NCBI GenBank assembly: GCA_013368445.1
Contig: JAACJO010000015.1
Coordinates: 124,001 to 188,000, forward strand
Length of the DNA stretch: 64,000 nt
Origin: Leucocoprinus leucothites
Lineage: Eukaryota; Basidiomycota; Agaricomycetes; Agaricales; Agaricaceae
Reading direction: 5' to 3'
Position 1 is the first letter of the stretch. Each line of letters opens with the position of its first letter. Made by a program: the position numbers and the translations under genes. Of this stretch, positions 46,290 to 61,509 are shown in pieces. The notes beneath the pieces were generated by a model that was not told the origin of the DNA, searched no databases, and worked only from the letters and a program-made list of their open reading frames with translations.

Positions 46290-49200
46290 GATGTATATCC
46301 TGTGCTTGCGGGGAGGAGAAGAGTTAAATGCCGACGTGGAATATATTCCGAGTTAAAGGTATGTTAATTGTGCGCCTGATCATACGAGCATCAGCTGAAT
46401 CTATAGAGGAAAGACATCGTATATCCAGTCAAGCTCACCACAGGTCAAAAAAATCACCAAGCGTTGCGGTTCATCCGATGCCAAGTCTCAAGCCTACAAT
46501 ACTGACATCCAAAGCGTGTCGCTTATGCCGACAACCAGTCGGATTCCAGAGATATCGTCGTGTCAAACCTCCAAACAGGTAGTCAGACGCTTCAAATCAA
46601 AGCCGATATGGATCTCTTGAACGATCCTACTCGGACTACTTGATCTGTAGGTCCAGGACGGAAAAACTAGCGGGAGAGAAGGATGAAGGAAGGTGGAATG
46701 AGGACAAGAGCCTGGTGAGAGATCATCATCGATGGAATCAGCATGCCGTTTAGAATATGCTATCTTTGGAACAGTGTGCTTTCCACGTGGGGTTTGTCGA
46801 CCCGTTTTGGCACTTTATGTTCGGATGTGGCCGTGGTTTTCTGGGGATGCCGAGATGCCGACATTGGACTGATGCGGGGTAGACATCCTCGGAATTGAGT
46901 CGGGAGAGTTATCGTCTGACCTTGGTTTTGAGGGAAATCCTACCTAAGTGCTTTGATATACTTACCACCAAGCAGGGGTCAGGAATTGTCAGGCATACCC
47001 TCCCCACGAGGATCCAAATCCGGATAATGTATGTTGATACCTATGAGTTTGGGATTACCCTTGAGCCTCTTCCAGCACGCCATACCTTTTCAACTGCGTT
47101 TCTGTCATTGAAGCCACGCGTATTTTGCACCTGGAAAGCTCCTTGAGCTAGATTATCTCGCGACATGGGTAAGACGGCTCGTATACTGGCTTGAGGCCTA
47201 GGCCCGTAATCGTCATCCTACTAAACCCTGTAGATGTCAGATGATTTCCTGGTGTCTTTGAAAACTGTTAGTGGCAGCATCTGAGGTGGGAGTACTGAGA
47301 TTGTATATCTCCCTGGCCGACTTGCAGGATTAATGAAATTCCAGCGTAAAACATGAAGAACCCGGTGGCCGAGCGACCCGACCCCTGACAAGTTATCTTT
47401 GCTCTCTGATTACCGACGGCTAGCTCAATGTTTGGAAGTCCCTGCGACGAGAAAGGACCAAGGCCAGTTCTTGATTCATTGTTAGCACAGGTGAGTGCAT
47501 TGAGCTATTGCAGAAAACTGGGCCAATGACGGGGACAATGAGGAAAGGAGAGATGATCAAATGGTCGACTAACAGCAATTAGTCCCAGGCCCGCTGTTAA
47601 CTCTTCCCTTCGTCAAAACGTTAGGCGCTGCAGCCACGCGAGCACTGAGCGTCTGAATAATCATGTAGATTTTGATGAATGTATGGATGTGAAAGTATCA
47701 GTTAGTAGCCGGTGACAATCCCTGCATCATCATCACAAGTTCTCCCACAGCATGCAGCCCGTTCCTCACCAAAGCGGCACTACATCCTTGGATTGATGCG
47801 ACACATCACAAGAACTAGTGTCAGTGTTTATGGGACAGTGGGACGAAATGATATTTGCGCCAGACTCCACAACTTGAATATGCCACGACCGTCGGAAGGC
47901 TTCCAACGTTCTCTCAAGCTTGTACCTTCGTTGCAAGGTTTCCCTAGGATGCCTCATTTGTTGTGTATAGAGTCAAGTATTATTTTTATTTTTATTTTTT
48001 AAATGAAGTGGAGTCCTAGACATTAACTCCGATCACAGCGTGTACCGACAGTGAGAGAATTCGGTTAACAGATTAAAATGCAAATCAACCACTGAAGAGA
48101 TTGGGTACGATGAAGGCAAACACAGCGCCCTCATAGTATGAGTGCCGAAGATCATCACAACCATGGGCCAATCTAGGACTAGCACTCAGGAGAACGTTGA
48201 TTTTGGTGGAATGTTATATGAGTCGGAGATATCAAATTCTCGGCAAGACCCATATCGCCCTTATGGGCTTGCTGCCTTCCCAGGGCCATCATTCACTTGA
48301 AACTTCAGAGTCTCTATCCACTTTGACTTTGTAACTTACGTTGGGTCCGCCTATCAGACCAAAGACTTCTGACACTTGTCTTGACTCGTTCCCCATCGAT
48401 TCCAGCCCAGTATACTTCAGGACTCGCTCAGCCAGTTCCTACTTAGAACTGCGATGGTTGTAACCCTTTTAGAAACGGAATTGCCCGAATGTCAGATCCG
48501 CCCTCTGACTTCAACAAGTGGCCATCTAGCCCAAGCAACTGGACCTTACTTTCTTCCAACTATTGTTGTTGCTCTTCAGCCTTGAATAAATGACTGGAGG
48601 TTTGATGACTGTGTGCTCGACCCAGCAGGTGCGGGCCCAAACGTAGGGAGATCGACGAAGGTACTACACCGAGAATGCGAAAGATAACACTGTGATCCTT
48701 GATGATAGCGGCTAATCACACCTCTATTTCCCTTTTACTCGGATAAGTTACTAACTGCATATTGTGCTCAGCATCTCGGGACTGTGCTATAGATACAGAT
48801 CATCAGCGACAACTTACTGCGACAAGTGGCAGATTGGCGTATCAATGAAGTTGGTCGTTTATTTTGACTAGCACAAGAGTCGCACGATCTCCCAATTCGC
48901 ACCCCTCAGGGGAGGCTGCTACTTCTCATATTAATCTGCAAGTGCAGTAAATCTAATCAAATGGGGAAACCATGGGGTGTTGGCTGAATGACTTCACCAT
49001 GTGTGATTGACGCTGGATATTTTAAATGTGGATTTACTGTTCCTTTGGTTTGGGCTGCCTTCTGTCTATGTGCTAGATCAAACTGAATCCAAGCAACAGG
49101 GAAAAAATACTCGGCTGTGAAAGTAGGGTGCTGCAACAAATAGATTACCGATGAAATGATCGGAGATGAAGAAATTAGATTTGATGCCAAACTGGAATGG

Positions 49201-49394
49201 TACGCGTGCCCCAAACACGCATCACTAGGAAGCATGTGTGCATATTTTGGGCCTCAAGGAGCACGATACACATACATAAAACTGTCACGATCGTCGGCAC
49301 AGGATATATTTCTCTTTTCTCCCTTTTGGTTTTTATACCTCCCCACCATTTTTTGACTAGGAACTCGACCCAGCCGTGGTCCCTAGCTGTCATT
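46290..49394. other. Intergenic region, 3.1 kb
   Basis: The longest gap of the window. Short frames on both strands lack splice support and no conserved motif was recognised. A T-rich ATTTTT run is at 47981-48000. A non-coding RNA or fast-evolving gene cannot be excluded. Confidence 0.45.
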
Positions 49395-51273
49395 ATGGAC
49401 ACCCAAGTAGTTCCCGAACATAACCTTGGACCCATCTTCGCACCAATTTACTGGGGTGAGCTCCTGAATTCGTTCTTTGCCAACCCTTCCGTCAAAAATT
49501 GACGACCCTTGGCTGCAGGTTTCGTTATTTCATTACTGTGGGGAACCTGATTTCCAGTCCTGTCATGCCTTTGTTAACCGCGACGTACACATTTAGTCTT
49601 GGAGGGATGACGATTGTACAAGCCTACATTTACTTCCCGAGTCGAGAAGATCGGATGATGGTTCGAGTAACAGTACGTCCCTCCCTTCAATCTCCGAGCA
49701 CTATCATTTAGAGTTCCCACAAATGTCATTTTACAGGCCGCTTCCATGTTGTACGTACTCTGAAGACGCGCCACAACAACCATTAATACTCTATGACTCG
49801 TAGCCTCCTCGACATGGGTTCATCGGCTCTGACAGCGCAGTCGATCTACTATTATCTGGTCCGTATTCAATTTGACGAATTTTTGGAATTGACATGAATA
49901 TCCTTCCCAACTTAATCAGGTGCCCCACTATGGATCCCTCGCTCCTCTCGGCTCAGTCACGCCGTGAGTCGATTCGGGTTCTCGATGCTGTTACCAAGTC
50001 CTCAGTTTTACCGTATATTAATACAGGGAGCTCTCGGCAGAATGTCTATTCTCGACAATAATTACATCGATGTAAGTTTATTCACACTTTGGTCTAATCC
50101 GATGATGCACTCACGCTGCCTCTCTAGCTCTCAGCTGTACTTTGTTCATCAGCTCGTAAATGGTATAGATCACACCTTAAGCAGATAGGCGTGGATTTAA
50201 TTCACATGTTATCACAGTGAAACGATCAGGAAATGGAAGCTGGGTGCTCATTGGAACCATTGTAAGTTTCCAAGTATTAACAGAAGCGAATTTACTTAGT
50301 CCATAATCAGGTCGTCTGCCTCTTTGTGGCCTTTGGTAAGAACACGACGCAATCTCCAATACAAGTTATTAACAAGCTGAAAATACATTTTGTTTAGCTG
50401 GTGGAGTTGGTGAGTAATTGACAACAATTATAAGTCAACAGCTACTAAAATCACCCTAGGTTGCGTTGGGACTATGTACAAATTCAATCACGGAGTTCTG
50501 TCCAACAGAAACGAAATTTTTGCGGTATGTTTCTGTGCTGCGTCTGCATGATAAAAGCTCGTTCTTAGCTCATTTTTCCGACCCCAGGTTTTCTTCGGTA
50601 TAGCTAAAGGTGCTGGTGCAGTGACTGACATTTTAGCAACAGTCGCAATGTGTCTATTTTTGGAATCCGCTAAGACTGGAATGAACGGGTACGTCCTACC
50701 ACCCCTTCCACTTCCTTTGTGCTCACTAGGCAATTATCCAGGACCAATGGCCTATTAGAGTCCCTCATGCAGTTCGTTATTCATAGAGGAGCACTTGTGA
50801 CTATGGTCCAGGTGCTCCTCTTGATCACATTCTATGCTCTTCCCAATCAACTTACGTGGTTCGTATTTTTATCCGTGTCTCTCGGTGATTGTTATACTCA
50901 CCGTCGCTTTAGGTTTGCTTTCCATGTAAATGTCACGAAGCTCTATGCCAACACTTTCTGTGAGTTCACTTCAAATTTGAAGTCTTTGATCCTTGACTGA
51001 TTATGCACCCGTGCAGTTGCTATGTAAGTCATGTGAGAACGTCATGGGCAAGATGTTTCTCATGCTCAAGCGGACAGGTTGAATGCGAGGAAGCATTTGA
51101 AGGAAAAGCACACCAAGACTTCTGCCGGTATTTCCTCGCTTAGCAGCTTCCAGATGAGCGCATCGAAACACATGGGAACGGGCGGACGAGATACCAGTCG
51201 GATTGATTATGGGGTTCGTTCGCATTCCAGAAATGTAAGTCATACTGGTTATGAGTGGTCTAGCATGTATTAA
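49395..51273 (+). CDS. DUF6534 domain membrane protein, 320 aa, 17 exons with micro-exons
   Basis: Exons: 49395-49455, 49519-49537, 49597-49672, 49737-49750, 49804-49858, 49920-49963, 50027-50071, 50128-50162, 50218-50261, 50311-50335, 50398-50409, 50460-50524, 50588-50688, 50742-50858, 50913-50959, 51017-51023, 51078-51273. They sum to 963 nt and all phases fit. Motifs: LLLGGMTIVQAYIYFPSRED, FLLDMGSSALTAQSIYYYL, YFVHQLVN, GAGAVTDILATVAMCLFL, FVIHRGALVTMVQVLLLI and TKLYANTFFAMLNARK. The last is the DUF6534 signature. Four exons are 19 nt or less (19, 14, 12 and 7). The gene is a distant relative of the 1-21 kb array and has its own intron plan. The final exon could be shorter if a donor near 51235 is used. 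Function unknown. Confidence 0.82.
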
Positions 51274-51719
51274 AGACGATCTGCACCTCATAGGGGGACA
51301 CGAAACCGATGGACATACCAGTCACTGTCACTAAGCATGTCCTCGTCTCTGAGCTTTGACTGGATGACTCCTTTTGCTGTATAATTTCCCTGGACACATA
51401 TATGACATCTTCGACTATGTTGCTTTACGAAGTTTGGCGCCTGGCCTCACGTTATGTTTATTTATTGGGTTCTTCGCGACTGACATCAGCGGATCTCGTA
51501 TTCACCATTCACTCATTCATTGCTTGCAAGAAGCTTTCTGCCTCTGACAGAGTCCAGACCTCAAAAAGCCTAATGACTGTGCGAAGGCGGCGGGAAAGTG
51601 GAGAACACTACGAATTCGGTGTCAGATCCAGAGGGCGATCAAAGGCTGTGAATGGTATTCATAGATGACAATCGACAGTAACAGTATTTCAAAATCAGGG
51701 GGTATTCTTCTACAACCCA
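51274..51719. other. Convergent intergenic region, 446 bp
   Basis: Between the 3' ends of the DUF6534 gene and the RhoGEF gene. An 88-codon plus frame at 51402-51668 is probably non-coding. Nothing else seen. Confidence 0.4.
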
Positions 51720-54700
51720 TTATGAAGCGTGGGAGACCATCTGTCGCTTGGCGGCCATGACTTGATGGAAACGAAAGGCCCACCATCCCCTTTCTTCTCG
51801 TTCTTGAATGGATGCATCGCCTTCATACGGACTTAACTCAGGGAGCCGACCTGAGGGACTCTTCGGTAGAGGCAAGCCAGAACCAACAAGAGAGTCCAGG
51901 ATCCGTAAAGTATCATTCCCAGCTGCAGCCTCGACGACCTTCCATGGTCGGCACCAGCGCTGTTTTGTATAATCGGCTGAGTTTTGCAAGGCAGAGAACA
52001 TGTCTTGATAAGAGTCTCGACCTGAAGATGTATCTAGAGCCGGGGGTGATAAGGAGACGATGACACCTTTTATACAGCAAGGCAGATCGACTGGTGAGGA
52101 GTCAATAGTATCGATTGGTATCACTTCTAGGAAAGCGCTCGAAGAACCTACGAGTTTCAGTTAACATTGGATCTATCGCATTGGAAGAGATGTCTTACCA
52201 GAATTCTGGACTGAGAAAACCCGACTCATTCCGATGTTGCTGATCAGATCATACGCGTCCGAAGAATCAGGAGAACGTTCGCCGAACAGGATAACGTCGG
52301 ACAAGACCGCAGCATACACAACAGTAGATGAGCCCAAATCAGCCTGTAGAAGCGAAGAGTCATCCTGAAACCCGCTGGTGGAGCTAGAGTAATTCGAGGC
52401 TGCGTCAGAGGATGCAAGACTATCCCGAAATCCATTGTTGTAGGAGTTCGGCCCATCACGATGCATATCCCAAGCAGTTATTGCCTTTGATAATCTTCGA
52501 GTTTTATGAGCCGTTTGTGGAGCATCATGGTTGTGGAGAGCAGGTTCCTCGTTGAACTTCAAGATTACAGAACCATGCCACCGAAGAGTGCGTTTCCGGT
52601 CAGCCAAGTAAGCCATCAGATCCGGGCCGCGGAACCGACCAAGAAAGGAACATAGAATTCTATGCTCCTCCTCTTCTTGTTTCACGGTATTCAAAACATC
52701 GATGATCAGCCCTAGCACCTGTAATAAGCTGAATATAATCAGGAACTGGGGTGCTTGTCGAGGCGTTAGCTCAAGTAGTGCCTGAAAATAGTCAGCGGAC
52801 GTCAAGTGATAGTAAACTATACTTACAGAAATTAAGTCAAAGTATTTCTGTAGCCGTTCTCCAGGCTCAGAAATATACCTCAACAACGACCATCCAGAAT
52901 GTTGAACCTGCTTATCCTGGAGAACGACAAAGTGCCCAAAATCGTTTCCTTCGTCGATCCAGTGTCCAAGCTGTTGCGAAAAGTCTCTTAGGTTAACAAA
53001 GTATGGCTGGTATATTTCAAACTTTGGGAGAAAGTGAATCATGTCCCCTAGTATATGTTCTTGCGATCCGCGGAAAATGGCGAGTATTTGTTCATGCAGA
53101 TGCAGAATGTCCTCAAACCAGTCTAGAAACCGAGAAGCCTGAGAGGGAACGCCGGAGATCCACGCCTTGCTTCCTTGGACTCGTAAAGGCAAGACGTAGA
53201 GTTGTATACATATTCGCATGCTTGCCACAAAAGTCTCTTCGGATTCCAGAAGCTGCAAGAGAATACTGGGTAAAGGCGGTGGTGTCTCATTTATGGTGCT
53301 ATTATTGGATTGAGGAGGCGGGGTAGGAAAAGCCTTTGTGGTCGAAGAAGAGCGATGCTTCATGTCGCTGATCGACTCCTGATTCATTATGAATAGACCA
53401 ATCAAGTTATGATATATATCACTCACTTCACTAGAGGCGCCACCATCGACTGGTGTCGGAGCATCCCGTGATGATGGTTGCTGCCTCGCTTTAACGGATC
53501 GGAGTAGATACGATGCTCCGTGGCTGAGAGCATCGTCCGGCGCAACAATTGCATCACCAACAGATGATCTTGACAAGCGATTATCACCATGTTGATCCAG
53601 ATGAAAGTCCTCAAATCGTTGGTGAAAGTCCTGTGAGTCGGATGGTCCTAGTCCGAAAGCTTCCCTTTCACGCGTAGCTACCATAAACGATCGTCGAGCT
53701 AGTCGAGCAATAGTACTTCCAATCGTTCCCTTTGTCTTCTTGCTATTTTCATCTGATAATATGCTCAATTAGCAATGGAACCGACCAACGAGAGGAAGGT
53801 TTACCTCGACGAGCGATATGTGGTGTGCCTCGGGATGACAGGGGAAGAGAACCCGGCATGTATGGTGAAGATCGTCGCGCGAATCCTTGTAGGGTTGATC
53901 GCATTGGACTGGTTGGCACACCGCTAGTGGAGATCTGGGTTCCTATTGGGTGGCCGGAGCCGGAAGCAGTAAATTTACGAGGAATCTGTTCCAGTTCGCT
54001 AGAGGCGCTGAGGGTAACGTCTTGCTCCCCAAAATGCTTGCCACCACCCTGGATTGTATAACGTTGGGGCTTTCCATTTAATATCGAAACAAGATTCAAT
54101 GACTGTCCCTGCCGCTGCATCTCTTCGCCCATTTTGTTGCCAAGCAGTAATCCTCGGTTGTCGGAGCCTGTAGAATACTGAGAGTTGGATGATTGAAAAG
54201 AGGTGACGGAAGAGCGTGGTGTTTGATGGATGGAATTGTCTGAGTCAGAGTACGAATCTACTCCAGCTGTTTCTGGGCAAGGTGACCTGTGTGAGGGAAA
54301 GTGGCAGTTGAGTCCCAGACCAACTCCAGGAGGAAGACGAGTGGGAGTCGTAGGATGCACATAGTTATCACTGTCGCTGTCAGAGCTTGAAGGGACTGGA
54401 TCTGGGGCGTTTATAACGGTCAACCTCCGCTGCTCTACGCGGGCAGATTCATATCGACGCTCAACGTCAGAAGCATCTGAGTTTTGTGAGTGGATCGGAT
54501 CAAGAGCGAACCGAGCGCGAAGGCGGGGTATATTGGACTTATGAGGTTGAGAAGGTTGCCGCAGTGCTGGTCGTTCCGGAACATGCTTGTTATCGGGTGG
54601 ACATTTGGGAGGTGGTGTACTGCGCGATACAACGATAGGCGTTTGTTGCTGTTTGCGAGGAGAGAAAGCTGATCCGCTAGAGTTAGGCATTGATTTTGGC

Positions 54701-55595
54701 GGCTGGGGGGCGTCCTAGGTCAGAAGTCAGTAAAAGGGTGTAACAGTGAACCAGAAATACTGACCTTGAGAATTGGTTTTTTGGGGGATGATTGCGAGGA
54801 GACCGTGGTCGTCGAGTTTGTAGAGAGCTTGCGCACCAGGAGGCTCTTCACGGAACGCAACGTAGGAGTTCCGGTAGAAGATTTCTTAGGACTTGCGTCA
54901 GGCCGGGGCGAGTCATGGTGTCGGTCCTTATTTGCTAAGGACCTCTGCATGCGCTCGGCTGAAGATGGCGTTGGAGTGGCATTTGGAGAGGCTTTCGAAT
55001 AATTCCGATCATGTGGATACAAACTTTGAGGGGATAGAGCACGACGTGGCCGTTTTTGGAGCATATTGGGGTCATACCCATTGCTCAAGAAATCAGATTG
55101 AAGGTTTCCGTGTTTATGTCGCTGGCCATGACTATTCACGTATGGTGCATCGTTTTCCGTAGTGATAGCTACAGGAGGTGCCAGGCGTGAGGGTGGGCGC
55201 GTCATCCTGTCAATGGTATCGCGCAATGAGGGCAGCAATTGGGCCTCAATCTGGGGCAGTCCTGCAATTTGACTCTGGCGTTTCGCGCGGTTTGTCGACC
55301 TAGATGTTGACGATCCAGTAGTGGTATGTGGTTTCGTAGGCCTGTACTCGAAAGAAGAATCGGAAGATGAAGGATCTGGGAGATAGGATATCGGCATGAA
55401 TCGTTGATAATGGGTGGTGTTGGTAAGCTCGTTGGCATTCGGGGATGAAAGGGAAGAGGGGTCCGGTCGAGGAGTCCGCGGGTATGGTATACCATTAGCT
55501 GCCGCATAGTATGAAGGTGGCTGAAAGTTTGGTGACTGCGTGGCAGAGCCGGTGAGCAATGGCCACCCTGGCTTTGGTTTGGCAGAAGAAGGCAT
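51720..55595 (-). CDS. Rho-family guanine nucleotide exchange factor (DH domain), about 1,209 aa
   Basis: Six exons: 55595-54765, 54714-53805, 53752-53427, 53378-52827, 52781-52199, 52147-51720 (3,630 nt). Residues 1-690 are Ser/Pro/Thr-rich and disordered, with KSLLVRKLSTN and TIARLARRSF as basic patches. The DH (Dbl homology) domain begins about residue 705: LLQLLESEETFVASMRICIQ, FEDILHLHEQILAIF, and SLLRYISEPGERLQKYFDLI, the conserved helix that contacts the GTPase. A PH-like segment follows (TLRWHGSVILKFN, VVYAAVLSDVILFGE). It should activate a Rho/Cdc42 GTPase in polarity or wall integrity. The frame stays open for 88 codons upstream of the chosen ATG, to 55859, so the true start may be there. 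Confidence 0.82.
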
Positions 55596-55953
55596 TATGC
55601 TCGCAGGAGGAAGGATGTTCAACAGGTGGCAGAGAGATACATTCTCTGCTTTGGTATAGCCTAATCTGATAGTTGCCTGTGGACCTAGGACGGCGTTACC
55701 GAAGTCACTTGTGGGTCCTGTTGTTGAGAAGGCGAAACGTCTGTTTGGCGTGTTTGGCTCATGTGACCAAAGAGATGCAATATCAAATGAAAGTAAACTA
55801 TAAACTCTATTTCCTTCGCTCATTTCGCTGCTCAAGTTAACGAAGAGATCACATAGCACTCCTTCTCTTATCCCGACCTAGCGAGCAGGATAATACAAAA
55901 CAAAACAAAAAAAAACAGATATACATTCTTTCCTAATATTATAACAATCAATT

Positions 55954-56760
55954 TTAATTTTCCTCGCTGGCATACTGATCCAAATCTTTCAACAAAGTCA
56001 CCCATCGCCCATTATTCCAGGTAATAACATCTTTCCACTCCTCACTATCCTCTCCAAAGCAGAATCTCATTGCCTGAAGCACTCCCCCCACAATAAAATC
56101 CGCAAAGGACGCCGACCCACCCATGAAAAATGGACCTCCACTTTTCTCAAACCACCCATTGAGTTTGTCAAATCCAGCTTTCAGCTTAGCCCAGGCCGCA
56201 ACACGTTCCTCACCAACAGGTGCCAATTGGTCCAACGGCTTCCCGAACGTTTCTGAGCGCGTTCTATAGAAATATTCCGCAGCGGGCGGATTCAATATCC
56301 CTGGAACCTTGGGCATAATGATAGGCCAGAGAGGGCTAGTCAATTCGTTAAAGTTATCAAAGAATGCGGCTTGTAGTGCTTCGCTCCCAATAGGAAATGC
56401 TTTGGGAGTATCGGGGTATGCTTCATCAAGATACTCGGCGATCTTATACGAATCGGGAAGTTTGGTCCCCGTGGAGTCGTCTATGATAGCTGGGGAAGTA
56501 TACAAGGGCTTTCTGTTGGGCCGTAACCTGTAGTACGGTATTCCAGCGGCGACTTCGGCAGCCTCGAGGTCTGGGTAGTCGAAATAAAGGGTTTTATAAG
56601 AAAGTTTCTTCATATTCAAAACATATCTTATCAAATATCGGTATTGGTCATTCGAAGTTCAATATTTAAATGTCCTTTAAGGCACTTACCGAAGCTTCCA
56701 GGGATTAGGAGACCATGTTTTTCCTGGTATCTTTGCTGCAAGGTCGTACAGTGTGATCAT
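55954..56760 (-). CDS. Glutathione S-transferase, fungal etherase-like (GSTFuA/GSTE) class, 247 aa
   Basis: Two exons: 56760-56690 and 56626-55954 (744 nt). The N-terminal thioredoxin fold reads MITLYDLAAKIPGKTWSPNP, WKLRYVLNMKKLSYKTLYFDYPDLE, then the cis-Pro strand (YTSPAIIDDS) and the glutathione-binding DSYKIAEYLDEAYPDT. The all-helical C-terminal domain includes GGPFFMGGSASFADFIVGGV. The opening with W-S-P-N and a serine in place of cysteine is typical of the beta-etherase-like class of wood- and litter-decaying fungi. Those proteins bind or modify aromatic, lignin-derived compounds; this is inferred here. Neighbour of the RhoGEF gene on the same strand. Confidence 0.88.
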
Positions 56761-57277
56761 AATGAGGTCTTATTAGGGATGTGGATGTAGAGGTTCGCCA
56801 GCCACCTTCAACATTTATACTTTTTAAATCCTATAGTTTCCTCCTTCCGGTCCGCGATCTTACAAATTGGCTGACTCAACGTCCTGATCATTGAATAAAA
56901 AGGGAAGGGACTGCTGATATCGCCGACGTTATCGCGTACAGCGCAGCCACTGACTCATGCAGCCAATGCAGAGCGTCCGACCACGTCATCCTATCCCATC
57001 TGTCGGATCAGGACTTAGAGATACCTATCACCCCAAAGCCTTCGCATGATAATATGCTAATAATATCATAGCAATAGTACAAGAATAACCTAGTCAGCAT
57101 AGAAGCAAATGATTTTGTTTCTTTGAACTTTTCATGTTTGTATGTTAAGTCGACGTTTCGGCCTCCTGTGCCCCAATCATTCAATGGCTTCGTTACAGTG
57201 GAATTAAAGGACATTAATGGGTATCATCTAAACATCTACTACTATATCAAAACGGAAATTGATGGGATGTGAGGTGA
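56761..57277. other. Intergenic region, 517 bp
   Basis: Promoter of the GST gene and 3' region of the next minus-strand gene. Nothing specific seen. Confidence 0.4.
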
Positions 57278-58608
57278 TCATTCTCTCCGGTGCCTCTTCT
57301 GCGACCTGAGACTCCTCTCCTTCTCTTCCTCTTCCTCATCCCGGCGAGGCCGCTTCAGGGTCGAGTGGCGTTGACCACCATAGGTATCCTTATCCCGCTC
57401 CGCTCCGTTCCGAGGCCCCGTACACTTCTCAGCGAAGGGTGAACGGGGATAAGGCCGGGAAGGATCGTCCTTGTGTGACGATGATAAATCGTAATGTTTG
57501 CGCTCCCGTTCCCGATTCTGCAACAAGCGATCATAACCGTGAGTGCTGCGGTCGCGTGATGATCCTTCTCCGTTCCTCAAGGCTTCAGATCCTAGCGAAC
57601 CACGCCTGCGGGGCTCACTATCGTGACGGTGAATAGACTCTCGGCGTCCATTTTGGTTCTCTTTGGGCCGGGACATCTGACGTTCATCATAACTTGGATA
57701 GGGGTCAACCCTACGAAGATGGTAACGAGGTGGGTATATTGGCGGGTGCATCGGCGGGGGTTGATAGCGAGGAGTGTCGGAGGTAATAGGGCCAACTACA
57801 GTGTAATTTCGCTTGAACTCCTGATGTACCAAGAGTCGTTCGTCTTCCTCGGGATCTTTTTTGGTAAGTTCCGGTTGCTCTATGTTGTCTGCAGAATTGT
57901 TCAGGTGGGCTGCAGGACCGGCTGCATCGGCGTTCTGTGTAGGCGCATTTTCCGAGTGAGTTGCCCGACCCTTTCCCTTGGATCGACCTTGTGCGATACT
58001 AGTAGAGACATCAGTTTGTATGGCTGTGTGGGAGTGGGAGAGATTCCCAGTGACGCCGTCCGGTTTGGTCTTCGGTGTCGAGTCAATTGAAGGTTTCTTG
58101 CCCTTTTTTGAGGAAGAAGCCGAATACGGTTTTGTCACAGGAAGAGTCGGTTCGTACAATGGCTGGCTAAACGAGTGAATGTAGAATTAACTGGCTGATC
58201 GGCGAATGGCCCAAACTCACACATACCTTGCCATTTGCGAGCTCACGTTTGACGTTTGACACCACTTTTCGTCTAGGATTTTACTTGGCGATCTGGTTTG
58301 AGGTGGTGCATTTGATGGACCTTCGAAATCCATCATCTGTTTGAGGTAAATAAGAGCTCTGTGACGAATGACTTAATTGCTACCGCGGCGAAGAAGAACG
58401 CTTAAGAAGGGACTTACTTATGCATATCCTCAAGATAATGGTTCTGATAGTTTGAGTCTGCATCATTTCCCCAAGCTGCTTCGAAGCACTTCATCTCGTC
58501 GATCAGCTGTCTATGTAGTCGTCGAATGTGGATGGCGTGATTGAGGGGGGAACTGAATGACAAGTCAGGAGACGCAGTCCCCTGCGGCTGGGTGGGCTGG
58601 GTGGGCAT
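57278..58608 (-). CDS. Hypothetical nuclear-type charged protein, 403 aa
   Basis: Three exons: 58608-58418, 58358-58227, 58166-57278 (1,212 nt), phases consistent. Residues about 25-75 form a predicted helical region (IRRLHRQLIDEMKCFEAAW, YLEDMHKALIYLKQMMDF) that may be the only folded part. The remainder is Pro/Ser/Arg-rich and ends in a mixed-charge tail (RRDEEEEEKERSL, SQKRHRRE) with RS/RD-like dipeptides. Such tails suggest nuclear localisation or RNA processing, but no domain is recognised. No function is proposed. Confidence 0.7.
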
Positions 58609-59781
58609 GTTGGAAATATTCGAGAATATACTAGCCGACTCAACGGCGTAGGGAGATGAACAGTCGGAGGTCGAGAGATGGATCCGTAGCAGTTCGTTTC
58701 CGGTGGCGTTATATATGAGGATGCCTTAGTACAATGGTAGAAGGCGAATGTGGTTGCTATGCAGATCATGGACCTACAGAATCCCATTGTTCGGCGCTCC
58801 TGTTTGTGGTTGTTCGTTCCTCGTGTCAATAATAGAGACTTATTGCAAAAGAGGTTTGATATTCGGAACAGCCACAAGGGAACAAGAAGGCGGCGAGACA
58901 AAAGACTTGCTAGAAACGACAGGGTCGCCTCAATAAACTCGGTAAAGAATGGTAGGTCTCAATGGAGTAATAGCAAACATCTAAAGCAAAAGCGAGAAAT
59001 CTCGTTGTAAATTCATCGCACCGCATCCCAAAATGTCGTCCTTTCGTCTTCTGCAGCTCGAAAATGATGCTGGCGTTTAGCGGCTGAGGCAAGTTGCGAT
59101 GCTATTTTTATTGTTATCATGCCACTGTCCCGTTTTCGGCAAGTGCAGTTTCTCGTGACAAACCACTTGCGTCACAAGAAATGGGGTGTCACACTCTTCA
59201 TTAGTATACTTTCCGGTTTCTAACCCGAGTCCACCATAATGAATATATTATATTCGACCATTCTGGGTGCTTAAGGTTTCGTGGGTGCTTTTATCTTATA
59301 TTTTATGCAGTCATAGGACTGGTCGCAGTAATACGGGACACTCCCGAAAGTTCAATTCAATTTGCATGACCCGAGCGCTGGAACCGGAATGGAACTTCGG
59401 CAATCCGTGTTCCGGGATTCTCACAGGGACCAAAATGATTCTCATCGCTCAGGCCACCATAATCTATGAGACCGTATGATTCAAGAAACTCGTGGTTCGA
59501 TCTCTGCAGGTGTTTGATAGCCATCCTGCTTAGGTAGCAGATACCTTCCACGCAAATCCATGACAAATGTATTTTAGGGATCAGTATCTGAAGGCAGCAT
59601 AGTGTTTTTCTGTCTCGATCGCAGTGATGGCGTGATCGATCTCATCAAAGAAACTCATGATCAACGAGCACGCCATTGGACCATACGACCTCCCCTCTAT
59701 GCCAACATATAAGAAACGGCTCCAAATGCGCATGTCACTAGGTAGATACCTTCATTCTCACCACCTCTTTCATCATCTCCC
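58609..59781. other. Divergent intergenic region, 1.2 kb
   Basis: Upstream of the charged-protein gene (minus) and the sulfhydrylase gene (plus). Contains two TCACAAGAAATGG-like and ATGGCGTGATCG stretches with no assigned meaning. No supported gene. Confidence 0.4.

Positions 59782-61509
<1,728 letters not shown>

Noticed and set aside
57623..58178. Plus-strand frames with membrane-like sequence
   Set aside because: They are antisense to the charged-protein exon 57278-58166 and show composition bias only.
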